A DNA stretch of 58,856 bases from CAZFVY01 sp964522665 (GTDB lineage: Bacteria > Verrucomicrobiota > Verrucomicrobiia > Limisphaerales > CAZFVY01). Below the pieces are notes generated by a model, which saw nothing but the letters and a program-made list of their open reading frames with translations, was not told the origin of the DNA and ran no database searches. A program made the translations under genes and the position numbers. This document shows positions 35,222-42,728 of this stretch, in pieces. How positions within the stretch are numbered: position 1 is the stretch's first letter; each line of letters starts with the position of its first letter. Where the stretch lies: assembly GCA_964522665.1 (NCBI GenBank), contig CAZFVY010000035.1:1-58856 (forward strand). The letters run 5' to 3'.

Positions 35222-36154
35222 CTACTTGTTTCGTTCGAGCAGATAACCGGCGAGGGCCTCGAGGGCGGTCGCCCGACCGCGGAACGGTTTTAGAGCGGCA
35301 AACGCTCGACTCGTAAGGCGAGCGGCAATCCGGCGGGATTTCTCCAGGCCAACGATGGCGGGGTAGGTGGCTTTTTGCACGGCGGCGTCTTTGCCGGCGG
35401 TCTTGCCGAGTTGCTCGCTCGTTTGGGTCACGTCGAGGATGTCGTCGATGATCTGAAACGCCAATCCGACGTGGTAACCGAAATCACCCAGGGCGGCGAG
35501 TTGGGTCGGCGAACAGTTGGCGCTCATCCCGCCGAGTCGCACCGAGCAACGGAGCAACGCCGAGGTTTTCCGCTCGTGGATATACTTTAGCTGGCTCGCC
35601 GAAATCTTCTGGCCTTCCCCTTCGAGGTCGGCGACTTGACCGGCGATGAGTTGGAGCGAGCCGCTGGCCTGGGTCAGTTCGAGGAGGACGGATTGGCACG
35701 GGTAGCGGCCGTTGAGCCGGCAGCCGGCCGCGATCTCGAACGCTTGGGTCAATAATGCGTCTCCCGCCAGGATCGCGATGCCCTCGCCGAAAACCTTATG
35801 ATTGGTCGGCTTGCCGCGGCGGTAATCATCGTTATCCATCGCCGGAAGATCATCATGGATCAGCGAGTAGGTATGGATGCATTCGACCGCGCAAGCCAAC
35901 GGGAGCGCTGGTTCCAGGCGCCCGCCGCAGGCCTCGGCCGCGGCCAGGCAGAGCGCCGGGCGCAGTCGTTTGCCGCCGGCGAACAGGGAATAGCGCATCG
36001 CCTTGTGGATCGTCGCCGGCTTCGTGGTCGCCTTGGGCAGAAGCTGGTCCAACGCGCGATTCACCGCCGCGGTTCGGTCCGCGAGGTAGCGGTCGAGATC
36101 GAACTTTGCGCGTTGGGCGGCGGGGGCGGACGAACCGTTCGATTTCATGGGCAT
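35222..36154 (-). CDS. ispA: Polyprenyl (farnesyl/geranylgeranyl) diphosphate synthase
   Basis: This enzyme condenses isopentenyl diphosphate with allylic diphosphates to make the precursor of quinones, sterol-like lipids and undecaprenol. It has 310 residues. First aspartate-rich motif DDLPAMDNDD (101-110), second QIIDDILDV (around 240), plus GGKRLRPAL and LAGDALLTQAFE. The two-residue insert in the first motif (DDxxxxD) is the bacterial IspA form. ATG 36154 or 36148. Chain length cannot be decided with certainty. It lies 134 bp or more from sdhC on the same strand and is probably transcribed separately. Confidence 0.92.
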   Translation of the reverse strand: MPMKSNGSSAPAAQRAKFDLDRYLADRTAAVNRALDQLLPKATTKPATIHKAMRYSLFAGGKRLRPALCLAAAEACGGRLEPALPLACAVECIHTYSLIHDDLPAMDNDDYRRGKPTNHKVFGEGIAILAGDALLTQAFEIAAGCRLNGRYPCQSVLLELTQASGSLQLIAGQVADLEGEGQKISASQLKYIHERKTSALLRCSVRLGGMSANCSPTQLAALGDFGYHVGLAFQIIDDILDVTQTSEQLGKTAGKDAAVQKATYPAIVGLEKSRRIAARLTSRAFAALKPFRGRATALEALAGYLLERNK

Positions 36155-36251
36155 TTTTTAGGTAGCCACGGCAGGCAGGGCAAGCGCCGAGTACGACTAT
36201 CGTTCGCCGTCCCGCCGGGTCCTCCGGTCGGAAGCTGACGCAGGGATGACT

Positions 36252-36596
36252 TTACGAGTAGCTGACGCCCGCGCCGACCGAAAGCCGACGAGTGTCGTCG
36301 TCGGCCTCAACGCCCGCGTCGGTGGCGCGATCCGCCGCCTCCTCGAAGAGAAGGGGATAGACCAGGAGCGGAAAGCCGGTCTGCCGTGCCAAGGCGGTGG
36401 CGAATTCTTGCGCGTCGCCGAGGCGTGAACGCCGCGTTGGGTCGGGCGTCCGACTCAACCAGGTCCGGAGCAGCTGGCTTCTTAGCCGCTCAAATTGGAG
36501 GGTTGGCCCGTACGGCAGGGCGAGTTCGACCGGTGTGACCTCGAAGCGGGTTTCGGGCGCGAACCGGGTCGCGAGCGGGGTGGCGTTGGTCTTCAT
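36252..36596 (-). CDS. Small hypothetical protein
   Basis: The protein has 114 residues from ATG 36596; upstream codons in the longer frame run back into a terminator hairpin and are rejected. It is soluble and Thr/Arg/Leu-rich, with LQFERLRSQLLRTWL and EFATALARQTGFPLLVYPLLFEEAADRA forming amphipathic helices. No known family. The gene lies 97 bp upstream of the prenyl synthase on the same strand. Confidence 0.6.
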   Translation of the reverse strand: MKTNATPLATRFAPETRFEVTPVELALPYGPTLQFERLRSQLLRTWLSRTPDPTRRSRLGDAQEFATALARQTGFPLLVYPLLFEEAADRATDAGVEADDDTRRLSVGAGVSYS

Positions 36597-36644
36597 GGAG
36601 TGTCGGGGGTATTTCAGACTGCCGTCGGCGCTCGTGGTGAAAAA

Positions 36645-36684
36645 CAAAAAACCCACGATTGCCGGGGCAATCGTGGGTTTTTTT
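36645..36684. terminator. Strong bidirectional intrinsic terminator
   Basis: CCCACGATTGCC and GGCAATCGTGGG pair perfectly as a 12-bp stem at 36652-36677, with an A-rich run on the left and seven T on the right, so it works on both strands. On the minus strand it stands 17 bp after the stop of the 38-residue small gene. On the plus strand nothing obvious ends here. Confidence 0.85.
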
Positions 36685-36700
36685 GGAAATTCTCGTCGGT

Positions 36701-36817
36701 TTATACTTCGAAAGTCCTACCCAGACTGCCCGCGACGGCCTTGACGCCGCGCCAAACGGACATCAGCGGCAGCGGCTGCTGCGCGCAACGGACATGTTTA
36801 GAAATCTGAGTATTCAT
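36701..36817 (-). CDS. Small protein of 38 residues, unknown function
   Basis: An ATG at 36817 opens a 38-codon frame ending with TAA at 36701, directly before a strong terminator, which argues for a real short transcript unit. The peptide begins MNTQISKHVRC, has one Cys, two prolines in a QQPLPLM stretch, and a C-terminal basic amphipathic half with VWRGVKAVAGSL. There is no signal peptide. A TTGACA lies 39 nt before the start, but no clear -10 or ribosome site was seen. It could be a regulatory peptide or a leader peptide. Confidence 0.45.
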   Translation of the reverse strand: MNTQISKHVRCAQQPLPLMSVWRGVKAVAGSLGRTFEV

Positions 36818-36856
36818 CGATCTACGGTCGCTATGGGACCGGATTCGGGGGCGATT

Positions 36857-37031
36857 GTCAAACCTTAAAACGGCAGTAGGAGCGCGCCATCTTGCGTAAT
36901 CATTTGGGCATAAACGTTTCGGAAAAAGTTCGTCAGACCGCTGCGGGTATGGCCTCACTTTCTCCAAACCGTTTCTGCTCCAAAGCCTTACTCAATCTGT
37001 CGCGTCCCTACTGCCGTTTTATGGTCAAACC
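36857..37031. repeat. 159-bp near-palindromic element with terminal inverted repeats and 8-bp flanking direct repeat (MITE candidate, or structured RNA)
   Basis: GTCAAACC occurs at 36857-36864 and again, in the same orientation, at 37024-37031. Between them the ends are inverted repeats: TAAAACGGCAGTAGG at 36866-36880 against CCTACTGCCGTTTTA at 37007-37021, 15 of 15. Inside, 36912-36929 pairs with 36957-36974 at 15 of 18 positions, and short helices connect them, so the whole element can fold as one rod with a central loop. Target-site duplication plus inverted ends suggests a MITE. The rod with a central bubble and the size also resemble 6S RNA. Which one applies cannot be told without more copies or RNA data. 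Confidence 0.6.
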
Positions 37032-37132
37032 TTTCCGGCCAAGAAACCGGACGCGCGAGGCACAAAGCAGAAAGCGGGGCCTAATTAAAATATTCTTTGG
37101 GGTCTTGTAGGTGGAATACTTAATGCTAAATT

Positions 37133-38161
37133 TTGGGTGTGACACCGGATTCGAATGGTCGAAAGCCGCTACGCATGATCGCCTGTGGGAGCTGTGGCGC
37201 GAAGGTCTTTCTCTCGAGCGATCTGCCGCCGTTGAGCGTGGCGCCGTGCAGCAAATGCGGGGCTGCCATCATGATGCCTATGCGCTTGCGGCAGTTCGAG
37301 TTACGCGCGGTCGTAGGAGCGGGCGGCATGGGGACGGTTTACCGCGCCTTCGACGTGATGCTCGAGCGCGACGTGGCCGTGAAGCTGATGAAACGGGAAT
37401 TGGCGCAGGACCCCGCCGCGCTGGACAGCTTTTACCGGGAGGCCCGCGCCTGCGCGTCGTTGAACCACACCAATATTATTCACATTTACACCTTCGACGA
37501 GATCGACGGGCAGTTGTACCTGGTGATGGAATTGGCCGATAACGGCAGCCTCGACAGCCGGATCGAGGAGTTGAAGCTGGTTCCCGAATTGGACGTCTTG
37601 GACGTCGGCGTCAAGGTCGCGTCGGCGCTCGACTCCGCCTTGAAACGACATCTCCTCCACCGGGACATCAAGCCGGGCAATATTCTTTTTAACGACACCG
37701 GGGAACCCAAATTGGTGGACTTCGGCCTGGCGTGTAACGTCGATACGGACAAGGAAGACGATGGCGCCGTCTGGGGCACGCCGTACTACATCGCTCCCGA
37801 AAAGATTCGGCGCGAGCGCGAGGATTTTCTCTCGGACATGTACAGCCTCGCCGGCACGCTTTACCACGCCTTGACCGGCCACGTTCCGTTCGAGGGACCG
37901 ACCATCGACGAGGTGATCGCGGCCCATGTCCACACGCCGTTGACGCCGCCCAATCTGGTCGTCCCGGAGATTACCGAACCGACGAGCGAAGCGCTGGTCC
38001 GGGCGATGGCGAAAAAGCCGGAGGACCGGTTCCAGAGCTATGACGAATTCATCATGGCGCTGACCGCGGCGCGGAGCCAGTTGCTCATCCATCACTTTAA
38101 GAACCAACGCGGTGGCGCCCCGAGCCGAGTCGGCGAGGCGAAGAGCTGGTGGCGGCGCTAA
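37133..38161 (+). CDS. Hanks-type serine/threonine protein kinase with N-terminal zinc ribbon
   Basis: The protein has 342 residues from TTG 37133; GTG 37139 or ATG 37175 (MIACGSCGAK) are also possible and keep all motifs. The zinc ribbon has Cys18, Cys21, Cys39 and Cys42. The kinase domain (about 55-320) has the glycine loop GAGGMGTVYRA, Lys84 (VAVK), catalytic loop HRDIKPGNILF, DFGLACN and the PE anchor IAPEKIRRE. It is complete and probably active. It has no membrane segment, PASTA or other sensor domain, unlike PknB. It is a cytosolic kinase; its substrates are unknown and no phosphatase gene is nearby. Confidence 0.9.
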   Translation: MGVTPDSNGRKPLRMIACGSCGAKVFLSSDLPPLSVAPCSKCGAAIMMPMRLRQFELRAVVGAGGMGTVYRAFDVMLERDVAVKLMKRELAQDPAALDSFYREARACASLNHTNIIHIYTFDEIDGQLYLVMELADNGSLDSRIEELKLVPELDVLDVGVKVASALDSALKRHLLHRDIKPGNILFNDTGEPKLVDFGLACNVDTDKEDDGAVWGTPYYIAPEKIRREREDFLSDMYSLAGTLYHALTGHVPFEGPTIDEVIAAHVHTPLTPPNLVVPEITEPTSEALVRAMAKKPEDRFQSYDEFIMALTAARSQLLIHHFKNQRGGAPSRVGEAKSWWRR

Positions 38162-38474
38162 GGGGCACCGGTCTGGGCGTTCGCGGGACCCGAGGGTGGC
38201 GTTCAGACTGGCCCGCGTTTCGCTCGCTTCTTGGAGGTTTCAAAAGGAGTTGGAAAGTTGCCCTGGCGCCGTTTCCCACGACGACCCATTTTGTGACGGA
38301 CTAGCGCACGATCAGGCAATCAATGGCGCGTCTGGTCCGGCGAGTTTTCTCTCGCAATCCGGGCGCGGGCGGGCGTAAATTCCGAGCACAGTCTCCAGAA
38401 CGGTTTTAATTTTGGTCAATGTGCATATTATTACACAAGTTGCGCCTCGGCCGAGCCTTGGCGCTTCCCTGCCT
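38162..38474. other. Intergenic region before the pseudopilin gene
   Basis: The 313 bp have no convincing gene. Near the 3' end (38426-38431) a TATTAT box lies inside an AT-rich stretch and could be the -10 of the pseudopilin promoter, but no good -35 was found. Confidence 0.3.
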
Positions 38475-39308
38475 ATGAACGCCACGAATCCGTTATCCCT
38501 GCCGCGCCCCGCCCGCGTCCGGCTCGCCGCCGGTTTCACCCTGATCGAACTGCTCGTGGTCATTGCCATTATCGCGATTCTGGCCTCGATGCTGCTGCCG
38601 GCGCTCGCCAAAGCCAAGACGAAGGCGCAGGGGATCTATTGCCTCAACAACCTCCGCCAGTTGCAGTTGGGTTGGATCATGTACGCGGACGACAACAACA
38701 GCTTCATTCCGGGCAACAAGTGGACCGAAATCGGTCCCAATAGCTGGGTTTCGGGGTGGCTCGATTTCAACGCGGACAACACCGACAACACGAACACCCT
38801 TTACCTGCTCGACCCGCGCTACGCCCAGCTCGGCAACTATGTGAAAAACGCCGCGGTTTACAAATGCCTGGCGGATAAAAGCATGTGCACCATTCGTAAT
38901 CGCACCTATCCGCGCGTGCGGACCATTTCGATGAGCGGCTGGATGGGGCCGAACGCGCCGGCGTGGAATGACGGCTTCACCGTGTTCGCCAAAACGACCG
39001 ACATCATCAACCCGCCACCGACCAAGGCGCTCGTTTATCTGGACGAGCGCGACGACAGCATTGATGACGGCTATTACGCCATCGATATGGCCGACAAGGG
39101 GCGGACTGCCATGCTGGTGAATTTTCCCGCCAGCTATCACAATGGCGCCGGGGGCGTGACGTTCGCTGACGGCCATTCGGAGATCAAGAAATGGCTCGAC
39201 CCGCGCACCAAGCCACCGAAGGAACCGGGCGTCAAAGCGCAATTTACCACCTCGCCCAACAATCAGGACGTCGCCTGGTTGCAAGACCACGCGACGTCGC
39301 CGAAGTGA
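38475..39308 (+). CDS. Type II secretion/type IV pilus-like pseudopilin (prepilin N-terminal methylation protein)
   Basis: The protein has 277 residues from ATG 38475. Prepilin signal: a short basic leader (about 20 residues), then GFTLIELLVV with the cleavage Gly followed by Phe, and the Glu at +5, all conserved. A hydrophobic helix (about 21-45) is followed by a globular domain. This is the Verrucomicrobial/Planctomycetal large-family type, with LNNLRQLQLGWIMYADDN and the C-terminal H-x-x-G-x-x-V-x-F-A-D-G-H motif (YHNGAGGVTFADGH). Dozens of paralogues are usual per genome, so it need not belong to a local secretion operon. A terminator follows. Confidence 0.93.
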   Translation: MNATNPLSLPRPARVRLAAGFTLIELLVVIAIIAILASMLLPALAKAKTKAQGIYCLNNLRQLQLGWIMYADDNNSFIPGNKWTEIGPNSWVSGWLDFNADNTDNTNTLYLLDPRYAQLGNYVKNAAVYKCLADKSMCTIRNRTYPRVRTISMSGWMGPNAPAWNDGFTVFAKTTDIINPPPTKALVYLDERDDSIDDGYYAIDMADKGRTAMLVNFPASYHNGAGGVTFADGHSEIKKWLDPRTKPPKEPGVKAQFTTSPNNQDVAWLQDHATSPK

Positions 39309-39361
39309 AGTGTTCTCCGCCGTACGGGCGAACGGCGCTTGCTTAAGCCCTCAACAAAACG

Positions 39362-39396
39362 GCGCGCCGCAAACTCGGTGGTTGCGCGCTTTTTAT
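39362..39396 (+). terminator. Intrinsic terminator after the pseudopilin gene
   Basis: GCG-C-CGCAA (39364-39372, one bulge) pairs with TTGCGCGC (82-89 of the same line), followed by a run of five T at 39390-39395. It lies 54 bp after the pseudopilin stop and before the padR gene. Confidence 0.6.
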
Positions 39397-39424
39397 ATTG
39401 CTTTCCAATAGGAGTAGTGTCATC

Positions 39425-39781
39425 GTGGCGCCCGCGATGATCAAAAAAACGGATGTTTGGCAGGGAACGCTGGCGCTAATGGTCCTGAAAACGCTGGAAC
39501 GAACCGGTTCGATGCACGGTTACGGCATTGCCCGCCGGATCGAGCAAACGAGCGAGCACCTTTTGGCGGTGAACTACGGAACGCTTTATCCGGCGCTCCT
39601 GAAGCTCGAGCAGGAGGGATATATCGCCTCGGAATGGGGCGTTTCGGAGCATAACCGGAAGGCGAAGTACTACGCCTTGACGCGGGCGGGCAAAAAGCAG
39701 GTGGAAAAGGAGACGCAGGAATGGGAGCAAATGAGCGCGATCCTCGCGCGGTTTCTCGCTCCGGGAGCGCAGGGGGCATGA
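39425..39781 (+). CDS. PadR-family transcriptional regulator
   Basis: The protein has 118 residues. GTG 39425 was chosen because GGAG at 39411-39414 sits about 10 bp upstream; ATG 39437 is the alternative. The winged helix-turn-helix pattern is typical: DVWQGTLALMVLKTL, GYGIARRIEQ, VNYGTLYPALLKLEQEGYI, YYALTRAGKKQ. PadR proteins of this Lys-rich group repress adjacent transporter genes. Its TGA overlaps the ATG of the ADOP permease (ATGA), so the two are one coupled operon and the regulator likely controls the permease and itself. Confidence 0.92.
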   Translation: MAPAMIKKTDVWQGTLALMVLKTLERTGSMHGYGIARRIEQTSEHLLAVNYGTLYPALLKLEQEGYIASEWGVSEHNRKAKYYALTRAGKKQVEKETQEWEQMSAILARFLAPGAQGA

Positions 39782-42405
39782 GACGGGCGCGCGCGTGGCT
39801 GTTGCGCCTGGGCGGCTTTTTTCATCGGGGCCGAGGGGATCGGGAGCTGGCGGACGAATTGGAGAGCCACCTGCAGATGCACATCGATGACAACCTCCGG
39901 TCGGGCATGACCCCGGGCGCGGCGCGGCGGAACGCGTTGATCAAGCTGGGAGGCATCGACGCCACCACGGAGGCGATGCGGGACCGACGGAGTTTGCCCA
40001 TCCTCGAGGCGTTGGCGCAGGATTTGCGTTACGGCCTGCGCATGTTGCGGCGCAGCCCGCGGTTTACGGCGGTCGCCGCGCTGACGCTCGGGTTGGGCAT
40101 CGGGGTGAATACCTCGATGTTCAGCGCGATCCGGGCGACGTTCAAGCATCCGCTGCCGTATCCGGAAGCGGGGCGGATCGTTCGTTTATTCGGTGTTTCG
40201 TCAGATTCACGGCGAAATCCGCACTCGACGCCAAACTTCCTTGATTATCGGGCGCAAAACTCGGTGTTCGAGTCCATGACGGCGCTGAATTCGCGGCAGT
40301 TCAGTCTGGCGGCGCCGGGCGAACCACCCGAACGCGTGCGCGGCGTCGAGGCGACCGCGGACCTGTTTGCCGTGCTGGGGGTCAATCCGGAACTGGGGCG
40401 CGCCTTCACGGCCGAAGAGGAGCTGCCGGGGCAGAACGGGGTGGTCATCCTGAGTCACCGCTTGTGGCTCCGACGGTTCGCGGGCGACACAAACATCGTT
40501 GGCCGCGCGCTGCGCTTGGATGGGGCGCCGGTCGTCGTCATTGGGGTGGCTCCAGCGGGGTTCGACGATCCGCGTTTGGCGGGGCGGAGCGATCTGTGGC
40601 GTCCGCTGGTTCTCAAGGACGGCCATGCGGGTCGTCGGGGCGACCATTGGCTGTTGGCGAATGGGCGCCTCAAACCGGGCGTCTCTTTGGCGCAAGCGCA
40701 GGTGGGGTTGGATTCGCTGGCCGCGCGAATGGCCAAGGACTATCCCGAGACCGACGCGGAGCGAGGATTGCGGATCGTCTCGTTGGCCAACTCCGGCAAT
40801 GAAAATGGCCTCGGAATGGTCTGGTTGGTGATGGGGTTGGCTGGCTTTGTGTTGCTGATCGCGTGCGCGAATCTGGCGAATCTCCAATTGGCGCGGACTT
40901 CCGGGCGCGCCCGCGAATTGGCGATTCGCGGCGCCTTGGGGGCGCACCGCGGGCGGCTTCTGCGGCAGTTGCTGACCGAGTGTCTTCTGATCGCCTTCAT
41001 TGGCGGCCTCTCCGGGCTGGCGCTCGCCAAATGGGGCAACGCCATCCTGGGCCGCCAGATCACGTGGGGCACGGAAACCGGGGTGAACTTGCCGCTGGAT
41101 CTGACCGTCCTGACCTTTGCGCTGGCCGCCACGACGCTCGCGGGATTGGTCTTTGGGGTAGCGCCGGCATGGCTGGCCGCGCGCGCCGACGTGAATGACA
41201 CCCTCAAGCAGGGCGGGCGTGGCGCGACGGGCGGACGTTCCCAGCATCGGCTCCAACACGGGTTGATTGTCGCCGAAGTCGCGCTGGCGCTGGCGTTGTT
41301 GGCGGGCGCCGGGATGGTCGGCGGCGGCCTGCGGCGCTATATCGCGCGCGATCCGGGCTGGCGGGTGGAGGGACTCTCGTTCGGGAGTATCAGCTTGCCG
41401 GAAATTCGCTATGGGAGCGATGTCCAGCGGGTTGATTTCGCCGACCGGTTGCGCGAGCGACTGGCCGCGTTGCCCGGCGTCGAGGGGGTGGCGCTCTCGT
41501 GGTTCCTACCCGTCCGGCGATTTGACGTGATCTCGACCTTCGTCGTCGAAGGCCGCCCGGAACCGCCCCCGGGCCGTGAGCCTAGCTATTTCCATAACGC
41601 GATTGCGCCGGGGTTTTTCCGAGCTTTTGGGACGCCGTTGCTGCAAGGCCGCGAGTTTAACGGCGCTGACACTACCAATCGTCCGGCCGTCGTCATCATT
41701 AACGAAACCATGGCCCGCGCGTTTTGGCCGGGCGAGTCGGCGATCGGGAAACGCGTGGGCGGCCCGGACGCCTGGCTGGAGGTGGTGGGGGTGGTCGGGG
41801 ATGTTCGTTTTCCTGGCGAGTTGGATGAACCGGTGACCCGTTTCCAAGCGTATCGGCCGCTCGCTCAAGAACCGCCCGGAAACTTGAGCATCGCGCTGCG
41901 TGGTAACGTGTCGAGCGCGAGCCTGCGCCGAGTGGTTTCCGAATTGGACCCCGACCTGCCGGTGAACGATACCGGGACGGCGCGCGCTGCGATTGAGCAG
42001 CTCCAGTCCGATTACACCGTGATCGGGTGGTTGTTGACTGGGTTCGCCGGGCTGGGACTTTTGCTGGCCAGCCTCGGCATATACGGGGTCATCGCCGGAT
42101 TTGTCGCGCAGCGGACCAACGAAATCGGCGTCCGCATGGCGCTCGGCGCCCGTCGGGCCGACGTGCTCCGACTCGTGCTCGGCAAAGGGCTGCGTCTGGC
42201 CGCGCTGGGAGTCTTGATCGGTTTATTTGGAGCCGCGGGAATCGCGCGATTGCTGGCATCCGCGTCGCCGACCTTGGTGTCAAAAAGCCCGCTGACGGTG
42301 ATCGCCGTGGCAGGGTTGTTGATGGTGGTCGCGGCGCTCGCCTGTTGGTTTCCCGCCCGGCGCGCGGCGCGGGTGGACCCGATGACGGCGTTGAGGGCGG
42401 ATTGA
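39778..42405 (+). CDS. ADOP-family ABC transporter permease (second copy), PadR-linked
   Basis: The protein has 875 residues from ATG 39778. The permease prefix (RGDRELADELESHLQ) precedes the first FtsX/MacB unit with LRYGLRMLRRSPRF and LTLGLGIGVNTSMF; the duplicated second unit ends RRAARVDPMTALRAD. The two halves share the same blueprint as the copy at 23.6 kb, but the sequences differ widely. There is no ATPase gene next to it. The PadR gene directly upstream is the usual partner in Acidobacteria and Verrucomicrobia. Substrate unknown. Confidence 0.93.
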   Translation: MRRARAWLLRLGGFFHRGRGDRELADELESHLQMHIDDNLRSGMTPGAARRNALIKLGGIDATTEAMRDRRSLPILEALAQDLRYGLRMLRRSPRFTAVAALTLGLGIGVNTSMFSAIRATFKHPLPYPEAGRIVRLFGVSSDSRRNPHSTPNFLDYRAQNSVFESMTALNSRQFSLAAPGEPPERVRGVEATADLFAVLGVNPELGRAFTAEEELPGQNGVVILSHRLWLRRFAGDTNIVGRALRLDGAPVVVIGVAPAGFDDPRLAGRSDLWRPLVLKDGHAGRRGDHWLLANGRLKPGVSLAQAQVGLDSLAARMAKDYPETDAERGLRIVSLANSGNENGLGMVWLVMGLAGFVLLIACANLANLQLARTSGRARELAIRGALGAHRGRLLRQLLTECLLIAFIGGLSGLALAKWGNAILGRQITWGTETGVNLPLDLTVLTFALAATTLAGLVFGVAPAWLAARADVNDTLKQGGRGATGGRSQHRLQHGLIVAEVALALALLAGAGMVGGGLRRYIARDPGWRVEGLSFGSISLPEIRYGSDVQRVDFADRLRERLAALPGVEGVALSWFLPVRRFDVISTFVVEGRPEPPPGREPSYFHNAIAPGFFRAFGTPLLQGREFNGADTTNRPAVVIINETMARAFWPGESAIGKRVGGPDAWLEVVGVVGDVRFPGELDEPVTRFQAYRPLAQEPPGNLSIALRGNVSSASLRRVVSELDPDLPVNDTGTARAAIEQLQSDYTVIGWLLTGFAGLGLLLASLGIYGVIAGFVAQRTNEIGVRMALGARRADVLRLVLGKGLRLAALGVLIGLFGAAGIARLLASASPTLVSKSPLTVIAVAGLLMVVAALACWFPARRAARVDPMTALRAD

Positions 42406-42492
42406 GGCACGGTGGTGGCGGGCGCCTTGTTAGGGATTGGCTGCCTGGGGGGGCTTGAAATCTCCGCCGCGGCCTTCTGCCATTCGCCGCCT

Positions 42493-42590
42493 CAACCCGC
42501 TCCGGGGTTGAATGAGAAACGTCGCGAATACCCAAGGTTGCCCGCGACGCGGGAAACCTTGGGCTTTGGTACGGAATCCCTTCAGGATTG
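42493..42590. repeat. Dispersed three-hairpin intergenic repeat, copy 1
   Basis: This 98-bp module contains CAACCCGCTCCGGGGTTG, a long hairpin with arms CCCAAGGTTGCC and GGAAACCTTGGG, then GGAATCCC-TTCA-GGATT. It closely parallels 50815-50912 and 55051-55145. It lies in the 323-bp gap between the permease and the esterase. Confidence 0.8.
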
Positions 42591-42728
42591 TTTAACCGGG
42601 TACGCGCGGCGAAGGAGGCGGCCCTACCGCAAGAAACGGGGCGGGCTGATTCGATAGGTGGAATTTCGATGCGTCTGGCTCGAGACCGCGAGGCTTGAAA
42701 GACGGAGGCGCGAGAGTAGGATGACGCC

